Source: Xanthoparmelia taractica
Lineage: Eukaryota > Ascomycota > Lecanoromycetes > Lecanorales > Parmeliaceae
Length of the DNA: 64,000 nucleotides
Direction of reading: 5' to 3'
NCBI GenBank assembly: GCA_033085395.1
Contig: JANQBS010000146.1
Coordinates: 36,971-100,970, forward strand
In this document: in pieces, positions 55,466 to 64,000 of the stretch
Layout of the letters: each line of letters opens with the position of its first letter
Numbering within the stretch: position 1 is the first letter of the stretch
Notes under the pieces: model-generated
Databases searched by the model: none
Told to the model about the DNA's origin: nothing
Seen by the model: the letters and a program-made list of their open reading frames with translations, nothing else
Program-made: the position numbers and the translations under genes

Positions 55466-57685
55466 TCACTCGCGATCTCTACGCCGCTCGAGGTGCCTGG
55501 CCGATCCGGCACTGTACCTTTTCAAGTCTGTCAGCATACCGTCTGGAAGCATTGGGTTCAAATCATAAGTAGGACTAGGACTAGGACTAGGACTGGGAAC
55601 AGGAATGGGATGCTGACCGTACAAACTGGCTGGCCTTGGCAGACGAGCGTGCTGAGTTGAAGCGGGCGCGCGGGTTATCGGAGGCCTGGAGGGCGTGCTG
55701 TTTTGGGCGTTAGAAGTAAGGTTTGGGATACGTGTGGCGTTGCTGATGGAGCGGCTGAATCTGCTTGCAATCTTGGAGCGCAAGGACGAAGAGCGTTGGG
55801 CGGGAGGAGAGTCGGCGAGTTGCGGTAAAGCCGTGATCGGCGACGGGGCAATTGCTTCCTGAGAGGACAGAGGCGAGCGACGATCGTCTCTAGCTGTACG
55901 TCTGGTGGGCGTAGTGTTGGCAGCGCTGCCCGAACCGACCCGCTCCTGTGGCGATTGATTTACCGTCTTCTCACTATTGGAGTCAGAGCCTCTATAGCTG
56001 CTGGGAGATCGTTGGCCGGACAAGCGTCGTACTCTGCTTATTGGAGATGGGTATGATAGGGTTCGGGATGCTTGCGTGGGTGACAAAGATTCTCCACTGA
56101 ACGTATCTGTGCCACAAACCGTAAGCGAGGGTCTCGGTGGAGCGTCAGATCCAGAGAGCGCATCGCTCCGAGCACCCCTGTCCTGTCGAGTAGTGTCTCT
56201 CAATGATCCCGGACTCGCTGACCCATTGATGCTGCTGGAAGTGTGAGGACGGAGTTCTGGTATTAATGCCGAGTAGCCATTGGCCAGATATGGTGTGCCA
56301 TCAAGCAGGCTCTTTTCGGTGATGATACTGGGTGTAGAAGAATTGGCATCCAATGTGGCAGTGCTCATGGTGTCGGGAGTAGGTGGCAATATAGCAGCTC
56401 CGAAGATTGGACCCGCAAAGGATGGTGAGGCAGCTCTCTTCTCAGGGCTTCGGGGCTGCCTGGCATGCCGCTTTTCAGGTCGTTGGCCTGCGGATGTGGT
56501 CTCTGCAGAAGTTCGGTCTTGGGAAGAAATCGGTCCTTGACTCAAAACTTCACCTATTGACGGGACTTTGTCATCAGCCGTACCCTTTGGAGATGGTGTC
56601 CGTGGCATGTTCCTCTCGTCCAACCATCTATGCAATCTTGAATCGCGTTGGGTGTTCCGCTGTACGGAGTTGCTTGGCATTTTGGGAAGAGATGGCTCAT
56701 CAACATCGCCTTTCTCGTCTGTTTCGCTAGAGATGTGATCTTTGTGACCTCCGTAAATACTTGAGAAGCCGCTCTCGCTGAGAATGCTGAGCCGTGGAGA
56801 ATTAGGCATTTGCCGATCCATGTCATCATCATCGTCGTCGCCACTGAATAGGCTGACAGGTCGACTGAGGCTGACGAAGCTTGCGTTCCCGTCACTCGAA
56901 TACAGGCTCCGTAAAACGTTGGTGCTTTTCTTCATGTCTCGCATGAAGGATGGGACTCGGCGGGCGGGTGTCGCCTTTGGTGGAGAGAGTGTGTCAGGAG
57001 CGGAAAGGCTGTGTTCTGATGGTGCTTGTGGATCAGTTTGGACACCAATACCGGGGCAAGGACCACCACGTTCCGTACCTGATATCGTGGACAGAGATGA
57101 AGGCATGATTTCTTTCTCTTGTTTGGCAGGCTCCGGGTCCGATGTATTTGGTGAATGCGTGAAGTCCATTCTGACCACTGCCATTTGCAATTCTTCATTC
57201 TTGGCTTCGAGCTCACAGATCAGGCCGACAGCTTCTTGGATTGCAACATCTCGTTTCTCAAGCTCCAGTAGCAACTCCTCGTTGATCGACTGGAGCTCCT
57301 CGTTGTCAGTCTCCAGCTGCTGAGACTTCTCCAGCTTAGTTTCCAGGATTTCATTGCGTTGGCGGCGATGAAACACTTCAAGCTTGAGGTCGAAGTTTTG
57401 CTTATTGATCTTCGAGATGTATTCCTCCATTTCCCTGAAGCCCATCTCTTTCGGCATCGTCGCGCTCCTGACACCAACGCCACTACTGCGTCGGGAATGT
57501 GTGTCGGATCTGTCTCTTGCGCTCTTTGAGGCAATTGGAGAGCTCTGGATGTCTCTGTCGTCCAGTCCATGCTTGTGTCCATTGGCAATGTCGTAAGTCT
57601 TCTTCACGTGCTGTGTTTGCGCTTTCTTCTCTCGCAGCATGTCCTGCAACAGGGCAGAGGAGGGATTGGTGGCTGATGTAGCCAT
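55466..57685 (-). CDS. CM1-motif (centrosomin N-terminal) protein
   Basis: Predicted microtubule-organising-centre component: the CM1 motif recruits or activates gamma-tubulin complexes in centrosomin, CDK5RAP2, Mto1 and Pcp1. Single exon of 739 residues; the ATG at 57685 is chosen because the frame beyond it lacks an ATG. CM1 is at about 82-145 (GFREMEEYISKINKQNFDLK, VFHRRQR) and continues into a coiled coil to about 170 (LETDNEELQSINEELLLELE). The remaining 570 residues are Ser/Pro-rich and disordered, with many SP/TP sites and an (SP)n run from an AGGACT tandem (55571-55594), then a short conserved-looking tail (LNPMLPDGMLTDLKRYS). It is shorter than ApsB/Mto1, so it may be a distinct CM1 paralog at septal or spindle MTOCs; the motif is clear, the localisation is inference. 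Confidence 0.85.
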   Translation of the reverse strand: MATSATNPSSALLQDMLREKKAQTQHVKKTYDIANGHKHGLDDRDIQSSPIASKSARDRSDTHSRRSSGVGVRSATMPKEMGFREMEEYISKINKQNFDLKLEVFHRRQRNEILETKLEKSQQLETDNEELQSINEELLLELEKRDVAIQEAVGLICELEAKNEELQMAVVRMDFTHSPNTSDPEPAKQEKEIMPSSLSTISGTERGGPCPGIGVQTDPQAPSEHSLSAPDTLSPPKATPARRVPSFMRDMKKSTNVLRSLYSSDGNASFVSLSRPVSLFSGDDDDDDMDRQMPNSPRLSILSESGFSSIYGGHKDHISSETDEKGDVDEPSLPKMPSNSVQRNTQRDSRLHRWLDERNMPRTPSPKGTADDKVPSIGEVLSQGPISSQDRTSAETTSAGQRPEKRHARQPRSPEKRAASPSFAGPIFGAAILPPTPDTMSTATLDANSSTPSIITEKSLLDGTPYLANGYSALIPELRPHTSSSINGSASPGSLRDTTRQDRGARSDALSGSDAPPRPSLTVCGTDTFSGESLSPTQASRTLSYPSPISRVRRLSGQRSPSSYRGSDSNSEKTVNQSPQERVGSGSAANTTPTRRTARDDRRSPLSSQEAIAPSPITALPQLADSPPAQRSSSLRSKIASRFSRSISNATRIPNLTSNAQNSTPSRPPITRAPASTQHARLPRPASLYGQHPIPVPSPSPSPSPTYDLNPMLPDGMLTDLKRYSAGSARHLERRRDRE

Positions 57686-59487
57686 CTCCGGCACGTGCCA
57701 CCGTGACCCTTAATATGAAGCAAGGTGTAAACCTACGGCTTACTTCAGACGGGTGAGGTAAGGCAGAGCGATTCAAGGCGGATGGTGCGAAGTTTGAAAG
57801 GTGAGATTGCGGTTGGCAATATCGCTGCGCGGTAGCCGTTGGTGTTGTATGATAATGTAAGCTCTGGGATGCTATAGAGAGAGAGTAGACCGAGGTGAGG
57901 CAAGGTGGTTGAAAGAGAAGGAGCGTGATGAATAGTCAATGCCTTTGTAAAATGTGTCAAAGACAGGAAGATGGTGATTATAGTGTTGAAAGGGAAGAAA
58001 AGACACAAAGGTGGGGTATAGAGTGCATTGTAGGAAGACAAAGGTAGATGTGCTTTGTTGTCATGGATCTGTTGGTCTTGCTGCACCAGAACGGGGCATT
58101 GTCAAGAGAGCAAGATCGATAGAATGTAATAATACATGCATGGAAGAAGAAGCCTTGTCTGGTGCAGAAGTGGTTGATGCATGAGAGAGATGTCAATGAG
58201 ATCAAGAGGATCAAAAGGAGAGAGAAAGAGAGAGAGAGTAGATCTTCAGGTGGGAAAGGGATGATCGGGCAGAAAGTGGGGAGTTAGGGAGTAGGGAGTA
58301 GGTCGGGTAGAAAAAGACGTGGTTTTTCTACTAATACTGTATTAAAGTACTTGGTATTCTATTTGTCGCATTTCATATCACTATCACCCGTCCATTACAT
58401 AAGAGTGACAGCGCTAATGTATCTCTCCCGTTGTCAGCCAAGCCATTGGGTTCCCTCCCGACAGTTACGAGACAAGCTAGGCTTATATAGGTAAAGACCG
58501 GTCAAGGATCAGCTCTTGGCACCGGCCCATTCGCACATTTCCCCTGCCAAGCCATGGACATCATTTCATCTGACCCATAGATGTCTTCCTTTATTTTCGC
58601 CATGTCACATTCTACAGTTTTTCTGCTGCAGTCCAGATACCATGTATCTAGACCATGCTTCGCTCCGCAATCAAGATATCAAGTATCCCTCTGCTATCAA
58701 ATCTGTTGACCAACATCCCTGCAAATCTCTCTCACTGTATCTGAAGAAGACGCCCAGATACAGAGCTCAGATAACATATATAGAAAGAAAATTACTTCCT
58801 AATCTGATCTACTTCCCAAGCACCATGCTCACCCATTTAATCGGCGATTCGAGCTCACCCGAAGCGGTGCCAAAACCGAGCGACCCTCGGCCGAAACTCC
58901 CTTTTAACCACCAACGAGAAAACCAACCCAGTATTCCTGCCCCACATCCACAAACCACCATCCCTCTCCACAAGACCCAACCTCCTCTCATAGCATCCTC
59001 CATCCCTCAATCCCCAATGCCCCCACCAACCCCCACTGCTTCGAATTTTATCTGGCCTCGGAAATGCATGCATGCCCTTCCCACATCGCAGTCAAGCTCA
59101 AGGTACCATTGGCCAGACCCAAGGCTTGTTTTGCTACAGTACTTGGACGATGATGGCGTACAGGGAGGGGCCAATGCCTTAATATGAGTTAGGTATGTTG
59201 GACGCTGTGTCGAGGGTCTAGATACCTGGTCTGGTGTCGCATGTTTTCACGCATACTGATGGGCATATTTTTCTCGCGTACAGGGACATGATACCTTCGT
59301 CTAAATTCATGTCTTGCCCTTCCCTTGACCCTGAAGATGCATTCGGTATAAATTTCAAGTCTTGAAACGTCAATTCCTCAATCTTTGTCTTGTTATTTTC
59401 TACATTGTTACCAAGCCGAATGCGATGCGAAGATAAACCAGTGCCCGTAAGAGCAGCTACTTGCCCAAATTAAAAATCCAATGCATA
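57686..59487. other. upstream of CM1 gene, AG-rich repeat
   Basis: 1.8 kb. An AG-rich run lies at about 58218-58239. A 223-codon plus-strand frame (58516-59187) is Pro/Ser/His-rich without motifs and is not called. Confidence 0.5.
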
Positions 59488-60753
59488 TCAACCCGCCAAA
59501 CAGTTCGAGCCAACAGCTGAAATAACATCCTCAACCCTCTTCACACCCCACGCCACACTCGCACCCGCACCCGCACCCCCACCACCGACCCTCGGCCTCA
59601 CCTTTTCCTTCCCCCAAGCCCTCAACCGCAACGGCCCCCCCATCACCCTATTCCTCCTCTCATCCCTTTCCCTCTGCACCCTCTCCCTCTGCACCCTACC
59701 CACCCCACCCCCCTCCCCCAGCTCCCGCAACCCCTCCCGTTTCCTCCTCAAACCCTCACCAACCCCCTCCGCCACCCCCACCGTCTCCCCATCCCTTAAA
59801 AACCCAACCTGTCCCCACCACCCCCTCTCCCCACCACGCACATCAACCCCCATCAACCCCCACATCCACCCCCCTCCCAACCACCCCCTCCCACCTCTCC
59901 AACTTACCCCCCACCTCCCCTCTCCACCCTTCCAGCGCCCTCCAAACCCCGAACCGCCAATGCCGCCGATCCAACACGTCCGCCGCGTCGCACAAATCGG
60001 TCCACCGATCCCGCAACTCGTGTTGCAGTTCCCATAGAAAAGCGCGCGGGTGGTCGCGCTGGGCGAGGACGGTAAGGAGAGAGGGGGTTTGCGTATTAAG
60101 TGTGTGCATGAGGGTGCTGTTTGTTTTGAAGGCGCGGTCGAAGAGGTGGGGCCAGAGGGCGAAGGATTCGTGGGTTAGGGTGCGGTCGAGGGATAGGAGG
60201 TCGTCTTGTTGGTGTTGCTGCTGTTGTTGTTGTTGATTAGTGGTGATGGCATGAATTTTCATTCTGTAAAAAGTGAGCGGAGAGCTCTTGTGAAAACACA
60301 TTTCAAAATGCGCGAGTAAGCGCTAATTGTAGGAATCCATCATTCTCGTCGTCGTTGCTCTCGTCCTCATTACTTCCAACGTTCCAGGGCAAAAACGCAA
60401 CCCTATAGCTATGATGCCGTCCGTGCCAGCGCTGCGCAGAGATGGTATCGAAACGCATCAACATCCATATTACAGCCGCTGCTACAGCAGGAGGAGGAGT
60501 AAGCGAGAATCCGCGCGTTGTTGCGTTTGGCGTGGAGGTAGCGCGGAACGTCCAGTTCGAGGAGGGTGGGGTCGGAGATGCTGCCTAGGAACTGGGGATG
60601 AGGGCGGTTGGTCGTCTCGTCGTGGAAGATGTAGGGTCCGCCGGAGTTGAAGGGCGTTGGTACTGCTAATGGGTGATGCGGGGGCAGGGGCGTGTGTGCG
60701 TGGGTGCTTGTTGGGTGATAAGCAGTGCGGATGTCTGGGGGGGTGGGCTTCAT
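59488..60753 (-). CDS. unresolved hypothetical gene, several frames
   Basis: Four protein-like minus-strand frames in a row, none recognised: 60753-60409 (SGGPYIFHDETTNRPHPQF, LLELDVPRYLHAKRNNARIL), 60464-60303 (RWHGRHHSYRVAFLPWNVG then an acidic Asn/Asp run), 60262-59843 (MKIHAITTN, a poly-Gln run, then an amphipathic segment DRTLTHESFALWPHLFDRAF, RWTDLCDAADVLDRRHW) and about 59870-59488 (EGLRRKREGLRELGEG, GPLRLRAWGKEKVRPR). A TTTTTACAG acceptor precedes the third, and a GTAAGT donor lies at about 59907. The whole is very G-rich on the coding strand. It may be one multi-exon gene, two genes, or a decayed one; the boundaries are not resolved. Confidence 0.4.
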
Positions 60754-61277
60754 GTGTGGTGGCTGGATGGGTATGCGTGATATGTGGGTGGCCTGGTATG
60801 GTTGATGATGGTGACGATGATGGAGGTTGCAGGCTAGTATGAGATTGTGTTTCTCTTAGGCCTCTATTCGTATCTCTAGAGAGTAGAGAAATACTGGAGA
60901 CGAGAAAGAGTAATTGTGTAGAATAACAAAAAAGAAAAGAAATGCGCACGCATGCATTTACATGGGGTATATAATATATTGGTATATACCGGATAATGCA
61001 ATATTTTGAGATTGGGAAGAGATAAATATTCCATTGCCGAAGAATCTAGGAGAAATTTGCTCAAACAACGTCGAGAAGCTGGATAGGAAGAAAAAGTGCA
61101 TCATTCTTGGAATGCCGAATCGATTCTGATGACCGTTGCAAAATTATCCAGGATGATACTGTTGAAAAAAGAGGAAGGCATCACGTTACCAACCAAGTCT
61201 TGAGGCAGACAGGCTAGGGTTACCTGAAAATCTACGTGCTACAACAGACGCTCATGCTTTTTGTACCCCCAATCTCG
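60754..61277. other. intergenic
   Basis: 524 bases. Low-complexity G/T-rich at 60754-60850, AT-rich afterwards. No gene seen. Confidence 0.45.
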
Positions 61278-63590
61278 TTATCTTCCTTCGGCTCTTGCCA
61301 CCAACGTCTCGTCAAGACCCACAGGCATAAACGAACGGATTTCCGTACCCGCTGTAGCGATACCACGGACCCAGACGACGTCTCCTTTGAGATAAATGAC
61401 CACACCTCCTCTGCCGCTTGCGCTGGCAGTGATGCGGAAGAGAGGAAGTCCGCTTTGCAGGTCGGCTTCACGGAGGGGAAATAAGAGGAGACCGTTCTCT
61501 GCGCACCATTCCTCGACGACGTCTTTGAACGTAATTGGTTCTTCGGTTTGCGAAGCTTTAAGAGTTGTTGAAGACGTGGGAGGAGGTGGTGTTGGTCCAG
61601 ATGATCTCGAAGCGATTGGTGTTGATAAAGGTGTCCCAGATAAAGTATCGAGTGATGCCGGTGGCAAGTGCGTGCCTACATCCATGCCGTTTTCGAGTAG
61701 GTCTAGAGCTTGACTCATAGTCTCGAGGCCCTTGTTCCATTGGCCTGCAACCGACGGCAGTTCATTAAACCCGGCTGACAATGCTTCCCCTAAGACCTCC
61801 TCTTTCCACCAATTGTACCAATTCTTGACATCAGCGTAGTTCACCCCTTCATAGGTAAGCCAGACATAGAGGGTTTGGTGCCATTTGGGAAAGAATTCTG
61901 CGATGAGCAGATGCGCCATCGTATCAAGGGAAAAGAATGGAGCCCACCGCAGTACATCTTCTACTGGAGTCAGATCTTGATCCCTAGGATCGATGATGAG
62001 GTTCGTGGACAGATGTAGGGCAAGGCGTGGAAGTAAATGTCGAACGAGTATGGAAGCAAGCTCAGACTGGAGTACTGTTCGCCACTCTTCAAGTCCTACA
62101 GGTACAGGAGTAGATAGATTCCAGGTGGACAGCACACTTTTAAACTTCCGTTTCACCTCGCACAATAGCCCTGTCGGGTTTTTAGGATCTGTGTGCTGCT
62201 CATCTAAGTACTGAAGCCAGGGGAAAAGCCAGACATGAGGTGGCTGAGAAGAGTTCCTGTGGGTCTTCTGAGCGTTGCGTGGTTTCCAGGCAGCTACCGC
62301 ATCAATGAGACGTTTCGCTACAAGTTGGTCGATGATGTTAGCCCAGATAAAGGGAGGAAGGACAGGCTTCCATGCTTTGAGGAGATCGATCAGAGTATCT
62401 GAGTTTTGGTAAACGTCCCAATCGTTCGTTATCGCAGACCTCATGGATGGAAGCCAGAGGGAATATAGCATTGTCTCGTAATGAGTAGTAGATTTAGTCT
62501 GCGGTACGGCGTAAGAGGTTCCATCCTGAAGTGCAAGCTCGGTACTGGAATCCAGGCGAGGGACGAGGACGTGCTGAAGTCTTTTCAGATACGGTAGCCC
62601 TCCTTCGGACTCCTGTGATGGTTTCAACGGCTCCCATATTTGCATTGCGCGTTTGAGCAATGGATGCAGGGCTGCAACGGCGATTTCGTGCAATGACGGT
62701 GACTGTCGTGTGCTGTCTTTCCGCAGAGACTCTAATTTCGCAGTAACAGTTTCCCACCAGTAAGAGTCATCTATATCATCATCATCCAACTGTACTCGTT
62801 GAAGCTCCTCTGCGGCGTCCACCATGGCTTTCATGGTACGGAACTCCTCTCCGCCTTCTCCATCTTCTTCAACCTCTAATGTTAAATGAGCTTCTTGAGC
62901 TTCGAAGTAAGCCTTCCTCTCCGACAAAGCAGTCCACTCATCGGTGAACGCTTCGAGATCCCGTCTTGCCCTGCGCGCAATCTTTGATGATTCAGCTTCA
63001 CTAGGCACCATCATCTGAGAGTTCATTAACCCGGCAGTCGATGTCAGGAGTTTGGTATCCTGGCCTGTAGCATCTATGAGAGACATTAATACATTTGGGA
63101 CTTCCAGCCCCTCGGCCGCTGCCTCCATGTCTGCCGCCGTCTTATACTTTGTTTTTGCTTTTCTTGGTGTGCCCATTGCGCTCGTTCCATCTGATTTTCT
63201 CTTCTCCTTGAGCTTTCGCCGCCTCTTCCTCTCTTCTTCGGATGACTCCTCCACAACTTCTCCTCGAAATGCGGCTTCCCTTTTTTCTTCTTCTTTCGCT
63301 TGCTTCGTCTTCTCTTTAACAGTACCCAGTCCAGCCCCTTGTGGTCTCAGTTGGCTCTCGATCGGAGCAAGCCTACCCCGCCCAGTGGCTCCCAGACCTT
63401 GACCCTCGACATATCCCATCTTTGCCATCATCTTGGCGGCGAAAGAGTTGGCGGCAGGTGATGCTCCAGAGTTATTGGGTTCGTTTGACCTTAAGTGATT
63501 CATTGTGTTGGTCTTGCGCCTTTTCTGCCTGTGATCAGAGTCCGAGGATGCGTCTCCCTGACCGGCGCTATTAATGGAGAAATGTGCCAT
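61278..63590 (-). CDS. ntr1: Ntr1/Spp382/TFIP11 G-patch splicing factor
   Basis: Activates the DEAH helicase Prp43 (through its G-patch) to release the excised intron lariat and disassemble the spliceosome in the nucleus. Intronless, 770 residues; MAHFSINSAGQG is the chosen start, since the upstream 64 codons of open frame are hydrophobic and unlike the family. Features: nuclear-localisation-like KRRK (about 28-33); G-patch at about 55-95 (FAAKMMAKMGYVEGQGLG, ATGRGRLAPIE, LRPQGAGLG); a Glu/Lys/Arg-rich region (about 100-170); and the GCFC/TIP domain from about 190 to the C-terminus (WLPSMRSAITNDWDVYQN, WKPVLPPFIWANIIDQLV, ADVKNWYNWWKEEVLG, LLLFPLREADLQSGLPLF). All parts of TFIP11 are present, so it should be functional. 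Confidence 0.92.
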   Translation of the reverse strand: MAHFSINSAGQGDASSDSDHRQKRRKTNTMNHLRSNEPNNSGASPAANSFAAKMMAKMGYVEGQGLGATGRGRLAPIESQLRPQGAGLGTVKEKTKQAKEEEKREAAFRGEVVEESSEEERKRRRKLKEKRKSDGTSAMGTPRKAKTKYKTAADMEAAAEGLEVPNVLMSLIDATGQDTKLLTSTAGLMNSQMMVPSEAESSKIARRARRDLEAFTDEWTALSERKAYFEAQEAHLTLEVEEDGEGGEEFRTMKAMVDAAEELQRVQLDDDDIDDSYWWETVTAKLESLRKDSTRQSPSLHEIAVAALHPLLKRAMQIWEPLKPSQESEGGLPYLKRLQHVLVPRLDSSTELALQDGTSYAVPQTKSTTHYETMLYSLWLPSMRSAITNDWDVYQNSDTLIDLLKAWKPVLPPFIWANIIDQLVAKRLIDAVAAWKPRNAQKTHRNSSQPPHVWLFPWLQYLDEQHTDPKNPTGLLCEVKRKFKSVLSTWNLSTPVPVGLEEWRTVLQSELASILVRHLLPRLALHLSTNLIIDPRDQDLTPVEDVLRWAPFFSLDTMAHLLIAEFFPKWHQTLYVWLTYEGVNYADVKNWYNWWKEEVLGEALSAGFNELPSVAGQWNKGLETMSQALDLLENGMDVGTHLPPASLDTLSGTPLSTPIASRSSGPTPPPPTSSTTLKASQTEEPITFKDVVEEWCAENGLLLFPLREADLQSGLPLFRITASASGRGGVVIYLKGDVVWVRGIATAGTEIRSFMPVGLDETLVARAEGR

Positions 63591-64000
63591 TCTGGTGACT
63601 GAGTGATGTGATGTTAAGTGTAGGTTAGATGAGATGTCGTGCGCAAGAAGAGTGTCTTTTGGATTGTTTGATGTTGTGCTAGAATGCCATTGTCCAAGGT
63701 AAGCATGAAGCACTTGAATTTTGATACACGCATAAAGTAAGGTACTGTATAATGCATATAATGCACATAATAATGCATGCACTGAGTCGTGTCAAATCCC
63801 AAGGCTGCAGGGACAGTCACCAGTGACCAGCTTATCGGCCCCCACCTGATGCCACCATCCTGATATGGACTAGTGGCAGTTGGGGGGGGAAATTCAGGGA
63901 CCACCCTTCTTGGGCCACTTGCCTTAATCGTGCCCCACACTCAGCCTCGTTCCTCGGCTGAGTGCTACCCAGCCATAGACAAATTTCAGCCATACGCAAA
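63591..64000. other. upstream of ntr1, window end
   Basis: 410 bases. Nothing supported; a G-run (ggggggg) is at about 63882. Confidence 0.45.

Noticed and set aside
58516..59187. 223-codon Pro/Ser/His-rich frame
   Set aside because: Low complexity and no motif; sits in the CM1 gene upstream region.

Overview
This window is nuclear DNA of a filamentous ascomycete (Pezizomycotina). The evidence is dense short introns (44-115 bp in almost every case, GTRNGY donors, CTAAC/CTGAC branch sites, YAG acceptors), and genes typical of that group: a CFEM membrane protein, NudF/LIS1, Cdc24 with CH, DH, PH and PB1 domains, a CM1 microtubule-organising-centre protein, Erg27 and a class II P450. I see no bacterial operon, CRISPR array, intact transposon or tRNA gene. 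The class within Pezizomycotina cannot be settled from sequence alone.

Layout. 0.7-7 kb: polyubiquitin, a BRAP2/Etp1-type RING ligase, mitochondrial MnSOD and a hypothetical helical protein. 8-15 kb: a small hypothetical gene, GINS subunit Psf3, a SETD3/RKM-type methyltransferase and a divergent cytochrome P450. 15-24 kb: Cdc24 (Rho GEF), whose PH domain is interrupted by a 909-nt exitron-like block, and an F-box/WD40 protein divergent from ribosomal protein eL8. 25.6-27.8 kb: no supported gene. 27.8-32.5 kb: a divergent pair of patatin-like genes, one lacking its catalytic residues and one intact. 33.5-38.4 kb: the XMAP215/Dis1-family gene alp14 head to head with NudF/LIS1. 38.6-49 kb: CFEM protein, erg27, a DUF1992 (DNAJC28-like) protein, an ING-family PHD protein and a cis-prenyltransferase. 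49-58 kb: a type II membrane protein, a 1171-residue disordered protein and a CM1-motif protein. 59.5-60.8 kb: a G-rich locus whose gene model I could not resolve. 61-64 kb: the G-patch splicing factor Ntr1/Spp382/TFIP11.

Most genes are housekeeping: ubiquitin and proteolysis (polyubiquitin, RING ligase, F-box protein), DNA replication (Psf3), chromatin (ING, SET), splicing (Ntr1), translation (eL8), sterol and dolichol synthesis (Erg27, cis-prenyltransferase), and polarity plus microtubule control (Cdc24, Alp14, LIS1, CM1 protein). The points most worth a second look are the in-frame spliceable block in Cdc24, the dead/live patatin pair, the shared 616-bp promoter between two microtubule regulators, and an Asn/Gln/Pro-rich insert in the F-box beta-propeller. 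Exon boundaries were derived by hand from splice consensus and reading-frame continuity; no RNA evidence was available.
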